A stretch of 7,364 nucleotides of DNA from Candidatus Uhrbacteria bacterium RIFCSPLOWO2_02_FULL_48_12 (lineage in GTDB: Bacteria; Patescibacteriota; Patescibacteriia; GWA2-46-9), in the NCBI GenBank assembly GCA_001791425.1, contig MGEP01000054.1, positions 11,857 to 19,220 of the forward strand, written 5' to 3'. The notes below the pieces were generated by a model that searched no databases, was not told the DNA's origin, and was given only the letters and a program-made list of their open reading frames with translations. Each line of letters begins with the position of its first letter. Position 1 is the stretch's first letter. The position numbers and the translations under genes are program-made. Of the stretch, positions 1 to 4,723 are shown in pieces.

Positions 1-1
1 C

Positions 2-751
2 TCCACGGCGGCTTTCAACGCCATGCTGAAAATTTTGGAGGAACCGCCGCTTCACGTTATTTTTATTTTGGCCACCACTGAAGTTCATAAGGTGCCGGCC
101 ACTATTATTTCGCGCTGTCAGCGTTTTGATTTTAAAAAAATTTTGGTTGATGATATCCGCCGCCGTTTGCGCTCTATAATTCAGGCCGAAGGCGTAGCTG
201 TTGATGAGGATGTTTTAGTAACCATCGCTGAACATGCCGAAGGGTCTCTTCGAGACGCCGAGAGCGCTTTGGGTCAGGTCTTATCTTTGGGCGGCAAAAA
301 AATTACCATTGACGAAGCGTCTCTCGTAATTCCACGGTCCAACTTAAAAGAAGCGGCATCCTTAATTGAGCATATATTGAATAATGACGCCGCCCAAGCT
401 TTAATTTTGGCCAATACCTTGGTTGAGCAAGGGGTATCAGTTTCTGTGTTTATGCAGGACATTATTATTTGGCTAAGAAATATGCTGCTTGCTAAAATAG
501 GGGAGCGGCTTGATCTTTTTTCGCAAACCACCTTGGGCGAGCTGCAAAATCGTTTATTGAAAGATATAACCAATGCCTCTGTTCAGAGAATCCAAGAACT
601 AATTGACATTTTTCTCAAGCGCCGCCAGCGTCTAGGCGAGTCGCCGATACCCCAACTACCCCTAGAGCTTGCAATCATTGAAGCGTGCGGCGATAAGCCA
701 AATCCTTCGTTCAAATCAGAACCAAGGTTAGCGTCTAGAACTTCAGATTAG
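2..751 (+). CDS. dnaX: DNA polymerase III clamp-loader subunit gamma/tau, 3' part only
   Basis: This is the C-terminal part of DnaX, the AAA+ ATPase of the clamp loader that places the sliding clamp on primed DNA. The reading frame is open from base 2, and the first residues STAAFNAMLKILEEPP are the conserved stretch after Walker B, so the true start lies upstream. By comparison with E. coli DnaX, roughly 125 residues are missing, including Walker A and the zinc site. Visible features are the sensor-1 stretch FILATTE, the arginine-finger segment ISRCQRFDFK, the sensor-2 stretch GSLRDAES, and then the helical collar domain (SVSVFMQDIIIWLRNMLL to LPLELAIIEAC). The protein stops about 20 residues after the collar. 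It therefore has no tau-like C-terminal domains for binding helicase or polymerase and is a gamma-type short form. The next element, a tRNA promoter, starts 8 nt after the stop. Confidence 0.95.
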   Translation, partial: STAAFNAMLKILEEPPLHVIFILATTEVHKVPATIISRCQRFDFKKILVDDIRRRLRSIIQAEGVAVDEDVLVTIAEHAEGSLRDAESALGQVLSLGGKKITIDEASLVIPRSNLKEAASLIEHILNNDAAQALILANTLVEQGVSVSVFMQDIIIWLRNMLLAKIGERLDLFSQTTLGELQNRLLKDITNASVQRIQELIDIFLKRRQRLGESPIPQLPLELAIIEACGDKPNPSFKSEPRLASRTSD

Positions 752-759
752 ATAATTTA

Positions 760-788
760 TTGACGTCAATTTAGCTTTTCATTAAACT
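760..788 (+). promoter_or_regulatory. Probable promoter of the tRNA locus
   Basis: A -35 box TTGACG (760-765, 5 of 6 consensus bases) is separated by 17 nt from a weaker -10 box TAAACT (783-788, 4 of 6). It sits between the dnaX stop and the tRNA locus. Transcription would start near 795, about 17 nt before the long 5' arm at 812. Spacing and position support it; the -10 box is imperfect. Confidence 0.55.
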
Positions 789-875
789 AGCTGGCACTTC
801 ACTAATGTTTACGAGCAAGGCTGCGGGGTCATCTAATGGTAGGATACATGACTCTGAATCATGTCATCTTGGTTC

Positions 876-993
876 CCTGCCCGCCATCGCTGGGACTTGA
901 GTTGGGAGATCGTCTAACGGTAGGACGTCGCGCTCTGGACGCGAAAATCTAGGTTCGAATCCTGGTCTCCCAGCTCAGGCCCTGGCAGGCGGG
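876..993 (+). other. T-loop insert carrying the inner tRNA on a paired stalk
   Basis: This is the intervening segment that splits the outer tRNA: a left arm (876-902), the inner tRNA (903-972) and a right arm (973-993). The arms are complementary: 876-881 with 988-993, C882 opposite A987, 883-886 with 983-986, an internal loop 887-891, 892-894 with 980-982, a bulged A895, and 896-902 with 973-979. The outer T-loop bases TTC (873-875) can also pair with GAA (994-996), leaving only T997 unpaired next to the T-stem. The stalk thus runs from the outer T-stem into the inner acceptor stem. There are no group I or II intron core motifs and no ORF, and the length is far too short for either class. 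I see no bulge-helix-bulge splice motif at the junctions. Confidence 0.8.
903..973 (+). tRNA. Inner tRNA-Gln(CUG), complete, nested in the outer tRNA
   Basis: This is an uninterrupted canonical tRNA of 70 nt plus discriminator G973. The acceptor stem TGGGAGA (903-909) pairs fully with TCTCCCA (966-972). The D-arm is 912-926 and contains AACGGTA. The anticodon stem is 928-932 with 940-944, and the loop CTCTGGA gives anticodon CTG at 935-937, decoding CAG. The variable region is 945-948. The T-stem is 949-953 with 961-965 (one G-T pair), and the T-loop is TTCGAAT. U1-A72, G2-C71, G3-C70 and G73 match known tRNA-Gln identity features. No CCA is encoded, so RNase Z-type 3' processing and CCA addition are expected. 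Both ends are embedded in a helix formed by the flanking insert arms (T902 pairs with the discriminator G973). Its D-arm closely resembles that of the outer tRNA, so the two look like diverged relatives. The anticodon duplicates that of the outer tRNA. Confidence 0.95.
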
Positions 994-1050
994 GAATCCA
1001 AGCCCCGCAGCCTTGCTCGAAAGCATAATAAAACTCCACAGCAACGTGCC

Positions 1051-1079
1051 TTGGCAATATTTAGATAATTTGATATTAT
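1051..1079 (+). promoter_or_regulatory. Strong extended -10 promoter upstream of repeat A and the small basic ORF
   Basis: A -35 box TTGGCA (1051-1056, 5 of 6), a 17-nt spacer and a -10 box TATTAT (1074-1079, 5 of 6) preceded by TG at 1071-1072 (extended -10). Transcription would start near 1086, just inside repeat A, giving a leader of about 68 nt before the ATG at 1154. It may also supply the cupredoxin and metK genes, since I see no convincing terminator between 1231 and 1343. Confidence 0.65.
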
Positions 1080-1083
1080 ACTT

Positions 1084-1133
1084 TTACCCAACGCACCAGT
1101 CCGCCCAGGGCGGATAAAATAGTGGGGCTTCAC
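1084..1133 (-). repeat. Dispersed palindromic repeat, short copy A
   Basis: On the - strand this 50-nt segment reads gtgaagc, a CCAC block, then the palindrome TCCGCCCtgGGCGGA (in + coordinates 1100-1114), then CTGGTGCGTTGGGTAA. The same two blocks occur in opposite orientation at 3225-3258 (29 of 34 bases identical to 1100-1133) and 3336-3351 (16 of 16 identical to 1084-1099), where 77 nt separate them. Copy A is thus a shorter relative of copy B. It contains no ORF. If the 1051 promoter is real, most of copy A lies in an RNA leader and could form a GC hairpin. Confidence 0.8.
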
Positions 1134-1153
1134 TACTCAATTAATTTATTCAT

Positions 1154-1231
1154 ATGGGTGGAAACAGTGCCAAGCGCGCGCGAATGAGACAGCAAGCCAA
1201 GCGATCTAAAAAGCGCCGGGCGAAGCGGTAA
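1154..1231 (+). CDS. Small, extremely basic protein of 25 residues
   Basis: This short ORF starts at ATG 1154 and ends at TAA 1229-1231. Of 25 residues, 12 are Lys or Arg and none is acidic; it begins MGGNSAKRARMRQQ and ends KKRRAKR. No family is recognised with confidence. The composition suggests an RNA-binding or ribosome-associated peptide. Very short basic ribosomal proteins (bTHX, or the AURKAIP1/mS38-like type) are possible comparisons but have no clear matching motif. Support for coding comes from the promoter at 1051-1079, the ATG at a plausible distance, and lack of another role for the region. No Shine-Dalgarno sequence precedes it, as for the other genes here. Against coding: the ORF is short enough to occur by chance, and its second half overlaps an imperfect inverted repeat (1184-1195 with 1233-1244). 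Confidence 0.5.
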   Translation: MGGNSAKRARMRQQAKRSKKRRAKR

Positions 1232-1342
1232 ATTGCGGTCTCATCACGACTCAACTTTCTTTTATTTTAACGTTATTTGTTTTGTGCGGCAGATAACGCT
1301 TAATAGGCAACACTTTTTTAATGTGTTAATTATCAAAAACAT
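1232..1342. other. AT-rich intergenic stretch before the cupredoxin gene
   Basis: This gap of 111 nt contains the right arm (1233-1244) of an imperfect inverted repeat whose left arm, ATGAGACaGCAA (1184-1195), lies in the small ORF (11 of 12 pairs, 37-nt loop). A pyrimidine-rich, T-rich tract follows at 1252-1268, which could make a weak terminator or attenuator. No strong promoter is visible: TTGTTT (1277-1282) with TTAATA (1300-1305) has good spacing but a poor -10 box. No Shine-Dalgarno sequence precedes the ATG at 1343. Confidence 0.4.
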
Positions 1343-2152
1343 ATGAAAGATAATAAGATAGTGGCGATAGTTTTAGTTATTATTATCGTGGCGGCGGCCG
1401 CTCTTTACGTTATTCAGCGCCGTAATGCAACGGTTCCGTCAGTTACGTTAAGCACTAATTATCACCGCGCTAAACCTGAAGTTAAGACAGCGCCGCCCGG
1501 TGAGGCAGGTAAAAATACCCTTACTATGGAAACACAAAAACCGAACAGCAGTGTAACTGTTCAAGAAGTCTCGTTTGCCGATACTGCTGGTTATGTGGTT
1601 ATTCATAAAGATGAGGACGGTCGCCCCGGGCTTATCATTGGCCACAGCGCTCTTTTACCTATCGGTAATTCTCAAAATACCGTCATTACCCTAACTACGC
1701 CGCTGGTTGATAAAAACTCTTATTTCGCCATGCTGCACAAAGATAACGGCGACGGAGTTTATAACATTATTGAGGATCAGCCATTAAGGGACGAGGGTGA
1801 TAATATTATCATGACGAAATTTGACGCCTTGCTCATCCCGACAAGCGAAGAACAAGCGCCAAGTCAGTCAGCAGCCAAAACTTACATAATTGAAATGAAT
1901 GAAAATAGCTTTTCTCCAGCTACCCTGTCCATAAAAAAAGACGATATAGTAAAATTCATCAACCGGGGCTCAACCGACATGTGGCCAGCTTCAGCAGTGC
2001 ACCCCGCTCACGAGGTGTGCCCGGGGTTTGACGCACTGCAGGGCATCGCTCCCGGCTCGTCTTATTCCCACACGTTCACTTTGGTTAAGGATTGTCCGTT
2101 CCACGATCATTTAACTCCGTCATTGCGCGGCAAAATCAGCGTAAGTGAATAA
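1343..2152 (+). CDS. Membrane-anchored DUF7282-like plus cupredoxin protein
   Basis: This 269-residue protein starts with a short charged segment and one strongly hydrophobic helix (about residues 6-24), followed by RR, so it is probably an N-terminal signal anchor with the rest outside the cytoplasm. Residues about 40-70 are a linker rich in Pro, Thr and Lys. Residues about 71-163 resemble DUF7282 by recall: VTVQEV, GYVVIHKDEDGRPGLIIGH and FAMLHKDNGDGVY are its hallmark stretches. Residues about 179-269 form a cupredoxin-like domain: YIIEMNENSFSPATLSIKKDD, VKFINRGS, WPASAVHPAH, IAPGSSYSHTF, CPFHDHLTPS. H220 or H223, C251 and H254 (spaced C-x2-H) are candidate copper ligands. No axial Met is seen in the final loop. 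A role in copper binding or electron transfer is plausible but unproven. The stop lies 14 nt before metK, suggesting co-transcription. Confidence 0.85.
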   Translation: MKDNKIVAIVLVIIIVAAAALYVIQRRNATVPSVTLSTNYHRAKPEVKTAPPGEAGKNTLTMETQKPNSSVTVQEVSFADTAGYVVIHKDEDGRPGLIIGHSALLPIGNSQNTVITLTTPLVDKNSYFAMLHKDNGDGVYNIIEDQPLRDEGDNIIMTKFDALLIPTSEEQAPSQSAAKTYIIEMNENSFSPATLSIKKDDIVKFINRGSTDMWPASAVHPAHEVCPGFDALQGIAPGSSYSHTFTLVKDCPFHDHLTPSLRGKISVSE

Positions 2153-2166
2153 TGAGCAGTTAAACC

Positions 2167-3222
2167 ATGATTTATAAACCAACTACTTACGCCGTAGAAA
2201 GTGTTACCTCTGGACATCCTGATAAAATTTGCGACCAAATTGCTGATGCTATTCTAGATGAATGCTTGAAGCAAGACGCTAGCAGTCGCGTAGCCATTGA
2301 AGCGTTCGGCAGTCACGGCATTATCATTGTCGGCGGCGAGGTGACCACGAAATCATGGGTTGACGTGCCAGCGGTGGTTAACGGTGTATTGAAGGATATA
2401 GGATACGACGATCATTATGGCGTCATTTCTAATATTGTTGGTCAGTCGCCCGATATAGCCATGGGCGTTGATGCGGGAGGCGCCGGCGATCAAGGGATTA
2501 TGTATGGTTACGCCATTGATGAGACGCCGGAGTATCTACCGCTCGGCGTAGTGTTGGCGCATAAATTATCGCGCGGCCTTGAAGAGTTGAGAAAAAGCCG
2601 TCAATTATTGTGGCTAAAACCGGACGGCAAATCAGAAGTGATTATTAGCAATGGCCGAGCAACAATTGTTTTAGTGAGTTGTCAGCACGAAGAGAGCATT
2701 GAGCACGCGGATATGCAAAAAGACATTACTAAAAATTTAATTGCTCCGGTGGTCGGCGATCTTTCTCAAGTTGAGATATTATTAAACCCCACTGGCAAAT
2801 TTGTCCGCGGCGGTTTTGACGCGGACACTGGTCTCACGGGCCGCAAGATTATGGTTGACACTTATGGCGGTCTCATTCCGCACGGCGGCGGTTGTTTTTC
2901 TGGAAAAGATCCCACAAAAGTTGATCGCTCGGCCGCCTACATGGCGCGCTTTGCCGCTAAGAATGTCGTCGCTAATGGCCTAGCTAAAGAATGCTTGGTA
3001 TCAGTCGCTTATGCCATTGGCCGCGCCGAACCATTGATGCTAGAGGCCGTTAATGAAACTGGTGGTAACATCACTAATGTTGTAGCTAAAAATTTTGATT
3101 TTCGTCCGCAGGCAATTATTGAACGTCTAGACTTAAGAAGGCCAATCTATCAGCAAACCGCCGCCTATGGTCATTTTGGACGCGCCAATCTGCCTTGGGA
3201 AGAAATAATCAGCTTGTCGTAA
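2167..3222 (+). CDS. metK: S-adenosylmethionine synthetase
   Basis: MetK makes S-adenosylmethionine, the general methyl donor, from methionine and ATP in the cytoplasm. Recognisable motifs are ESVTSGHPDK (residues 11-20, ATP-binding), the SPDIAMGVD stretch (94-102), signature GAGDQG (105-110), NPTGKFVRGG (207-216), TGRKIMVDTYGG (224-235), the second signature GGGCFSGKDPTKVDRSAAY (240-258), and the C-terminal YGHFGR with LPW. The catalytic histidine and the metal- and phosphate-binding positions appear intact. At 351 residues it is about 30 shorter than E. coli MetK (384), mainly through tighter loops and a short C-terminus. The ATG at 2167 places GHPDK at the usual distance from the start. 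No Shine-Dalgarno sequence is visible. It follows the cupredoxin gene by 14 nt and is followed after 2 nt by repeat B and then a terminator. Confidence 0.97.
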   Translation: MIYKPTTYAVESVTSGHPDKICDQIADAILDECLKQDASSRVAIEAFGSHGIIIVGGEVTTKSWVDVPAVVNGVLKDIGYDDHYGVISNIVGQSPDIAMGVDAGGAGDQGIMYGYAIDETPEYLPLGVVLAHKLSRGLEELRKSRQLLWLKPDGKSEVIISNGRATIVLVSCQHEESIEHADMQKDITKNLIAPVVGDLSQVEILLNPTGKFVRGGFDADTGLTGRKIMVDTYGGLIPHGGGCFSGKDPTKVDRSAAYMARFAAKNVVANGLAKECLVSVAYAIGRAEPLMLEAVNETGGNITNVVAKNFDFRPQAIIERLDLRRPIYQQTAAYGHFGRANLPWEEIISLS

Positions 3223-3224
3223 GT

Positions 3225-3351
3225 GTGAAGCTCCACGACTTTATCCGCCCGAGGCGGATGGCCTCCACAGGGATTGGTGGCGGAGCGTCCGCCCGGGGCG
3301 GACAGGAAACCCCGCACCGTCCCGCCATTGCGGGGCTGGTGCGTTGGGTAA
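3225..3351 (+). repeat. Dispersed palindromic repeat, long copy B, with internal hairpins
   Basis: This 127-nt non-coding element starts 2 nt after the metK stop. Its ends (3225-3258 and 3336-3351) match copy A at 1084-1133 in inverted orientation, 29 of 34 and 16 of 16 bases respectively. Its middle 77 nt (3259-3335) are absent from copy A. It holds the palindromes ATCCGCC-cga-GGCGGAT (3243-3259) and GTCCGCC-cgg-GGCGGAC (3287-3303), plus a hairpin CCCCGCA (3310-3316) with TGCGGGG (3329-3335). It is GC-rich against an AT-richer background. GC palindromes of this TCCGCC/GGCGGA kind are, from memory, common interspersed repeats in Parcubacteria-like genomes. There is no transposase in the window. 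Confidence 0.8.
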
Positions 3352-3371
3352 TATTGATTAAAGATTAACAA

Positions 3372-3410
3372 AAATTAGACTGGCTAAGACCAGTCTAATT
3401 TAATATTTTA
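3372..3410 (+). terminator. Intrinsic terminator after metK
   Basis: A perfect 12-bp inverted repeat, AAATTAGACTGG (3372-3383) with its complement at 3390-3401, has a 6-nt loop CTAAGA and is followed by an AT-rich stretch with a short T-run (3401-3410). It ends the metK transcript just upstream of the next promoter. The A-run on the left arm suggests it could also act on the opposite strand. Confidence 0.8.
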
Positions 3411-3426
3411 TGGTCAAATAAAACTA

Positions 3427-3455
3427 TTGACTTATTTTTGTTTTTATGCTATATT
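3427..3455 (+). promoter_or_regulatory. Near-consensus promoter of the sigma4/HARE operon
   Basis: A -35 box TTGACT (3427-3432), a 17-nt spacer and a -10 box TATATT (3450-3455), each 5 of 6 consensus bases. Transcription would begin near 3462, about 43 nt before the ATG at 3505. This placement excludes the upstream in-frame TTG at 3427 as a translation start, because that TTG is itself part of the -35 box. Confidence 0.85.
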
Positions 3456-3504
3456 AGAACTAATTATAATCGCTTTAAAAAGCAGCAATAAAACAGTCAA
3501 ATTT

Positions 3505-4716
3505 ATGGCAGCAAATGCTATACTTGATAAAATACTTACCCAGCGCCACGCTGACGAAATTAGAGCATTTAACCCCATCACCGTAGTGGATGATTTGATG
3601 CGAGGCATCAGTGATCGCGAACGAGTGGTAATTATTGAGCGATTTAGACTATCCGAAAAAGGCACCGAAGCCACACTTGAAGAAATAGGCGATCGCTTTA
3701 AGATCACCCGCGAGCGCGTGAGACAGCTGATCAAAGTTGTAATTATTAAATTGCGCGAACTGCAAACCGGCCATGATGAAATTCAGAGATTTACCAGAAT
3801 CGCCGAACAGTTACTGCAATCATTTGGCGGCGTGTTAGAAGAACGCTTTTTTATTTCCGAACTTCTAGATTTGTCCGAAGCTCCCAAAGACGAGCCATCG
3901 CATCATCGCGCCGTAGCTTATTTAGAATTTCTATTGAACGAAACGGTGGTTGAGGCCATTGAACATAGACCCGCTAATAATACGAGACGGGCGGTCTATG
4001 CTATTCCCGGCATAGATGATCGTTTATTAGTATCGGCCATCAACGAGTTTGTCAGCATTGTTGATTCGGCCAAAACACCGCTCTCTGAAGAAGAGCTGAT
4101 TAAAGAGTTCAAAAAACTGCCTTTGTATTCAGAGAAGAAATCTATTCTGGTTGACGAGCCGGTGCGTTTGGCCAGGGAGTTTTTCAAAACAGGCGTATCA
4201 GTCAGCGTACCGCCATCGCCAAAAGAAGAATCCGAAGTTCTGCGCGCTTACATTGCGGCCGCGGCTCAACTAGAACAAAATATTTTTGGCGAATGGGGCA
4301 GAAAAGAATGGCCAACAATACATCCCAAGCGAATGAACGATAAAATTTATCTGGTGCTTAAACACGAAGGTAAGCCGCTTCACTTTGTGTCCATTGCCGA
4401 TAAGGTGAATACCGCGCATTTTGACCACAAAGTCGCCAAATCGCCATCAGTGCACAATGAACTTATTTTAGACAAACGCTTTGTTTTAGTGGGTCGCGGT
4501 ATTTACGCGCTCAAAGAATGGGGATTCAGCCGCGGGACCGTAACCGAGGTCATCAAAGATATCCTCAAGGGCCCGGATGGTCTCACGCGCGAAGAAGTAG
4601 TGGAAGAAGTGTTAAAGCGCCGATTTGTTAAAAAGCAAACCATTCATTTGGCTCTGATGAATCGCGCTCAGTTCACTAAGCAAAATAATGGTCGCTATAT
4701 TTTAGCCGCCCAATAG
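3505..4716 (+). CDS. Sigma-70 region 4 HTH plus HARE-HTH protein, putative RNA polymerase-associated regulator
   Basis: From ATG 3505 the protein has 403 residues. Residues about 36-86 match sigma-70 region 4, the helix-turn-helix that reads the -35 element: SDRERVVIIERF, then TLEEIGDRFKITRERVRQL (57-75). No region 2, which would melt the -10 element, is present, so it cannot be a complete sigma factor. A helical middle part (about 90-265) is not recognised. Residues about 271-345 match the HARE-HTH winged-helix domain found in the delta subunit of Gram-positive RNA polymerase: WPTIHPKRMNDKIYLVLK, GKPLHFVSIAD, SVHNELILDKRFVLVGRG, YALKEWGF. A further possible winged helix fills 346-403. An upstream TTG at 3427 in the same frame would add 26 hydrophobic residues but lies in the promoter. 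The gene leads an operon with the two downstream genes, 7 nt away. A role as a transcription modulator is inferred. Confidence 0.88.
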   Translation: MAANAILDKILTQRHADEIRAFNPITVVDDLMRGISDRERVVIIERFRLSEKGTEATLEEIGDRFKITRERVRQLIKVVIIKLRELQTGHDEIQRFTRIAEQLLQSFGGVLEERFFISELLDLSEAPKDEPSHHRAVAYLEFLLNETVVEAIEHRPANNTRRAVYAIPGIDDRLLVSAINEFVSIVDSAKTPLSEEELIKEFKKLPLYSEKKSILVDEPVRLAREFFKTGVSVSVPPSPKEESEVLRAYIAAAAQLEQNIFGEWGRKEWPTIHPKRMNDKIYLVLKHEGKPLHFVSIADKVNTAHFDHKVAKSPSVHNELILDKRFVLVGRGIYALKEWGFSRGTVTEVIKDILKGPDGLTREEVVEEVLKRRFVKKQTIHLALMNRAQFTKQNNGRYILAAQ

Positions 4717-4723
4717 CATTGCC

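Larger units (their letters stand above)
822..1010 (+). tRNA. Outer tRNA-Gln(CUG), split in the T-loop by a 118-nt insert
   Basis: Two separated segments, 822-875 and 994-1010, together form a complete canonical cloverleaf. The acceptor stem is 822-828 with 1003-1009, 7 of 7 pairs including T1-A72, and G1010 is the discriminator. The D-arm is 831-845. The anticodon stem is 847-851 with 859-863, and the loop CTCTGAA has anticodon CTG at 854-856, reading CAG (Gln). The variable region is 864-867. The T-stem is 868-872 with 998-1002, 5 of 5 pairs, and the T-loop is TTC|GAAT. The insert lies between C875 and G994, that is between C56 and G57. The joined body would be 70 nt plus the discriminator, with no encoded CCA. 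U1-A72 and G73 are typical of bacterial tRNA-Gln, but the third pair is C-G, whereas E. coli tRNA-Gln has G-C. Twelve perfect pairs across the insert argue against chance. Whether the outer tRNA is spliced, used unspliced or non-functional is unknown. Confidence 0.85.
812..1019 (+). repeat. 17-bp perfect inverted repeat extending the outer acceptor stem
   Basis: CGAGCAAGGCTGCGGGG at 812-828 is perfectly complementary to 1003-1019. Seven pairs are the outer tRNA acceptor stem. The other ten (812-821 with 1010-1019) lie outside the mature tRNA and pair the discriminator G1010 with base -1. The outer tRNA would therefore sit at the end of a long helix in the precursor, where its 5' and 3' cleavage sites would be double-stranded. 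There is no T-run after 1019, so this is not an ordinary intrinsic terminator. Confidence 0.85.

Noticed and set aside
876..993. Group I or group II intron, or an archaeal-type tRNA intron
   Set aside because: 118 nt is too short for a self-splicing core and no core motifs are seen. The arms pair continuously with the T-stem, leaving no clear bulge-helix-bulge at the junctions.
822..1010. Integrated genetic element with tRNA attachment sites
   Set aside because: An integrase-type insertion would leave direct repeats at the ends and carry genes. Here the flanks are complementary rather than directly repeated, and the insert holds only a tRNA.
1277..1305. Promoter directly upstream of the cupredoxin gene (TTGTTT, 17 nt, TTAATA)
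   Set aside because: Spacing is right but the -10 box matches consensus poorly; reported only as a weak possibility in the intergenic entry.
3310..3335. CCCCGCA/TGCGGGG hairpin in repeat B, equal to the outer tRNA acceptor strands
   Set aside because: The match is only 7 nt, in the reverse order, with no D-, anticodon- or T-arm around it, so it is most likely chance in GC-rich sequence.
3427..3504. In-frame TTG start that would add 26 hydrophobic residues to the sigma4/HARE protein
   Set aside because: The TTG is part of the -35 box TTGACT and the stretch spans the -10 box, so it lies upstream of the expected transcription start. The ATG at 3505 gives a normal N-terminus for the family.
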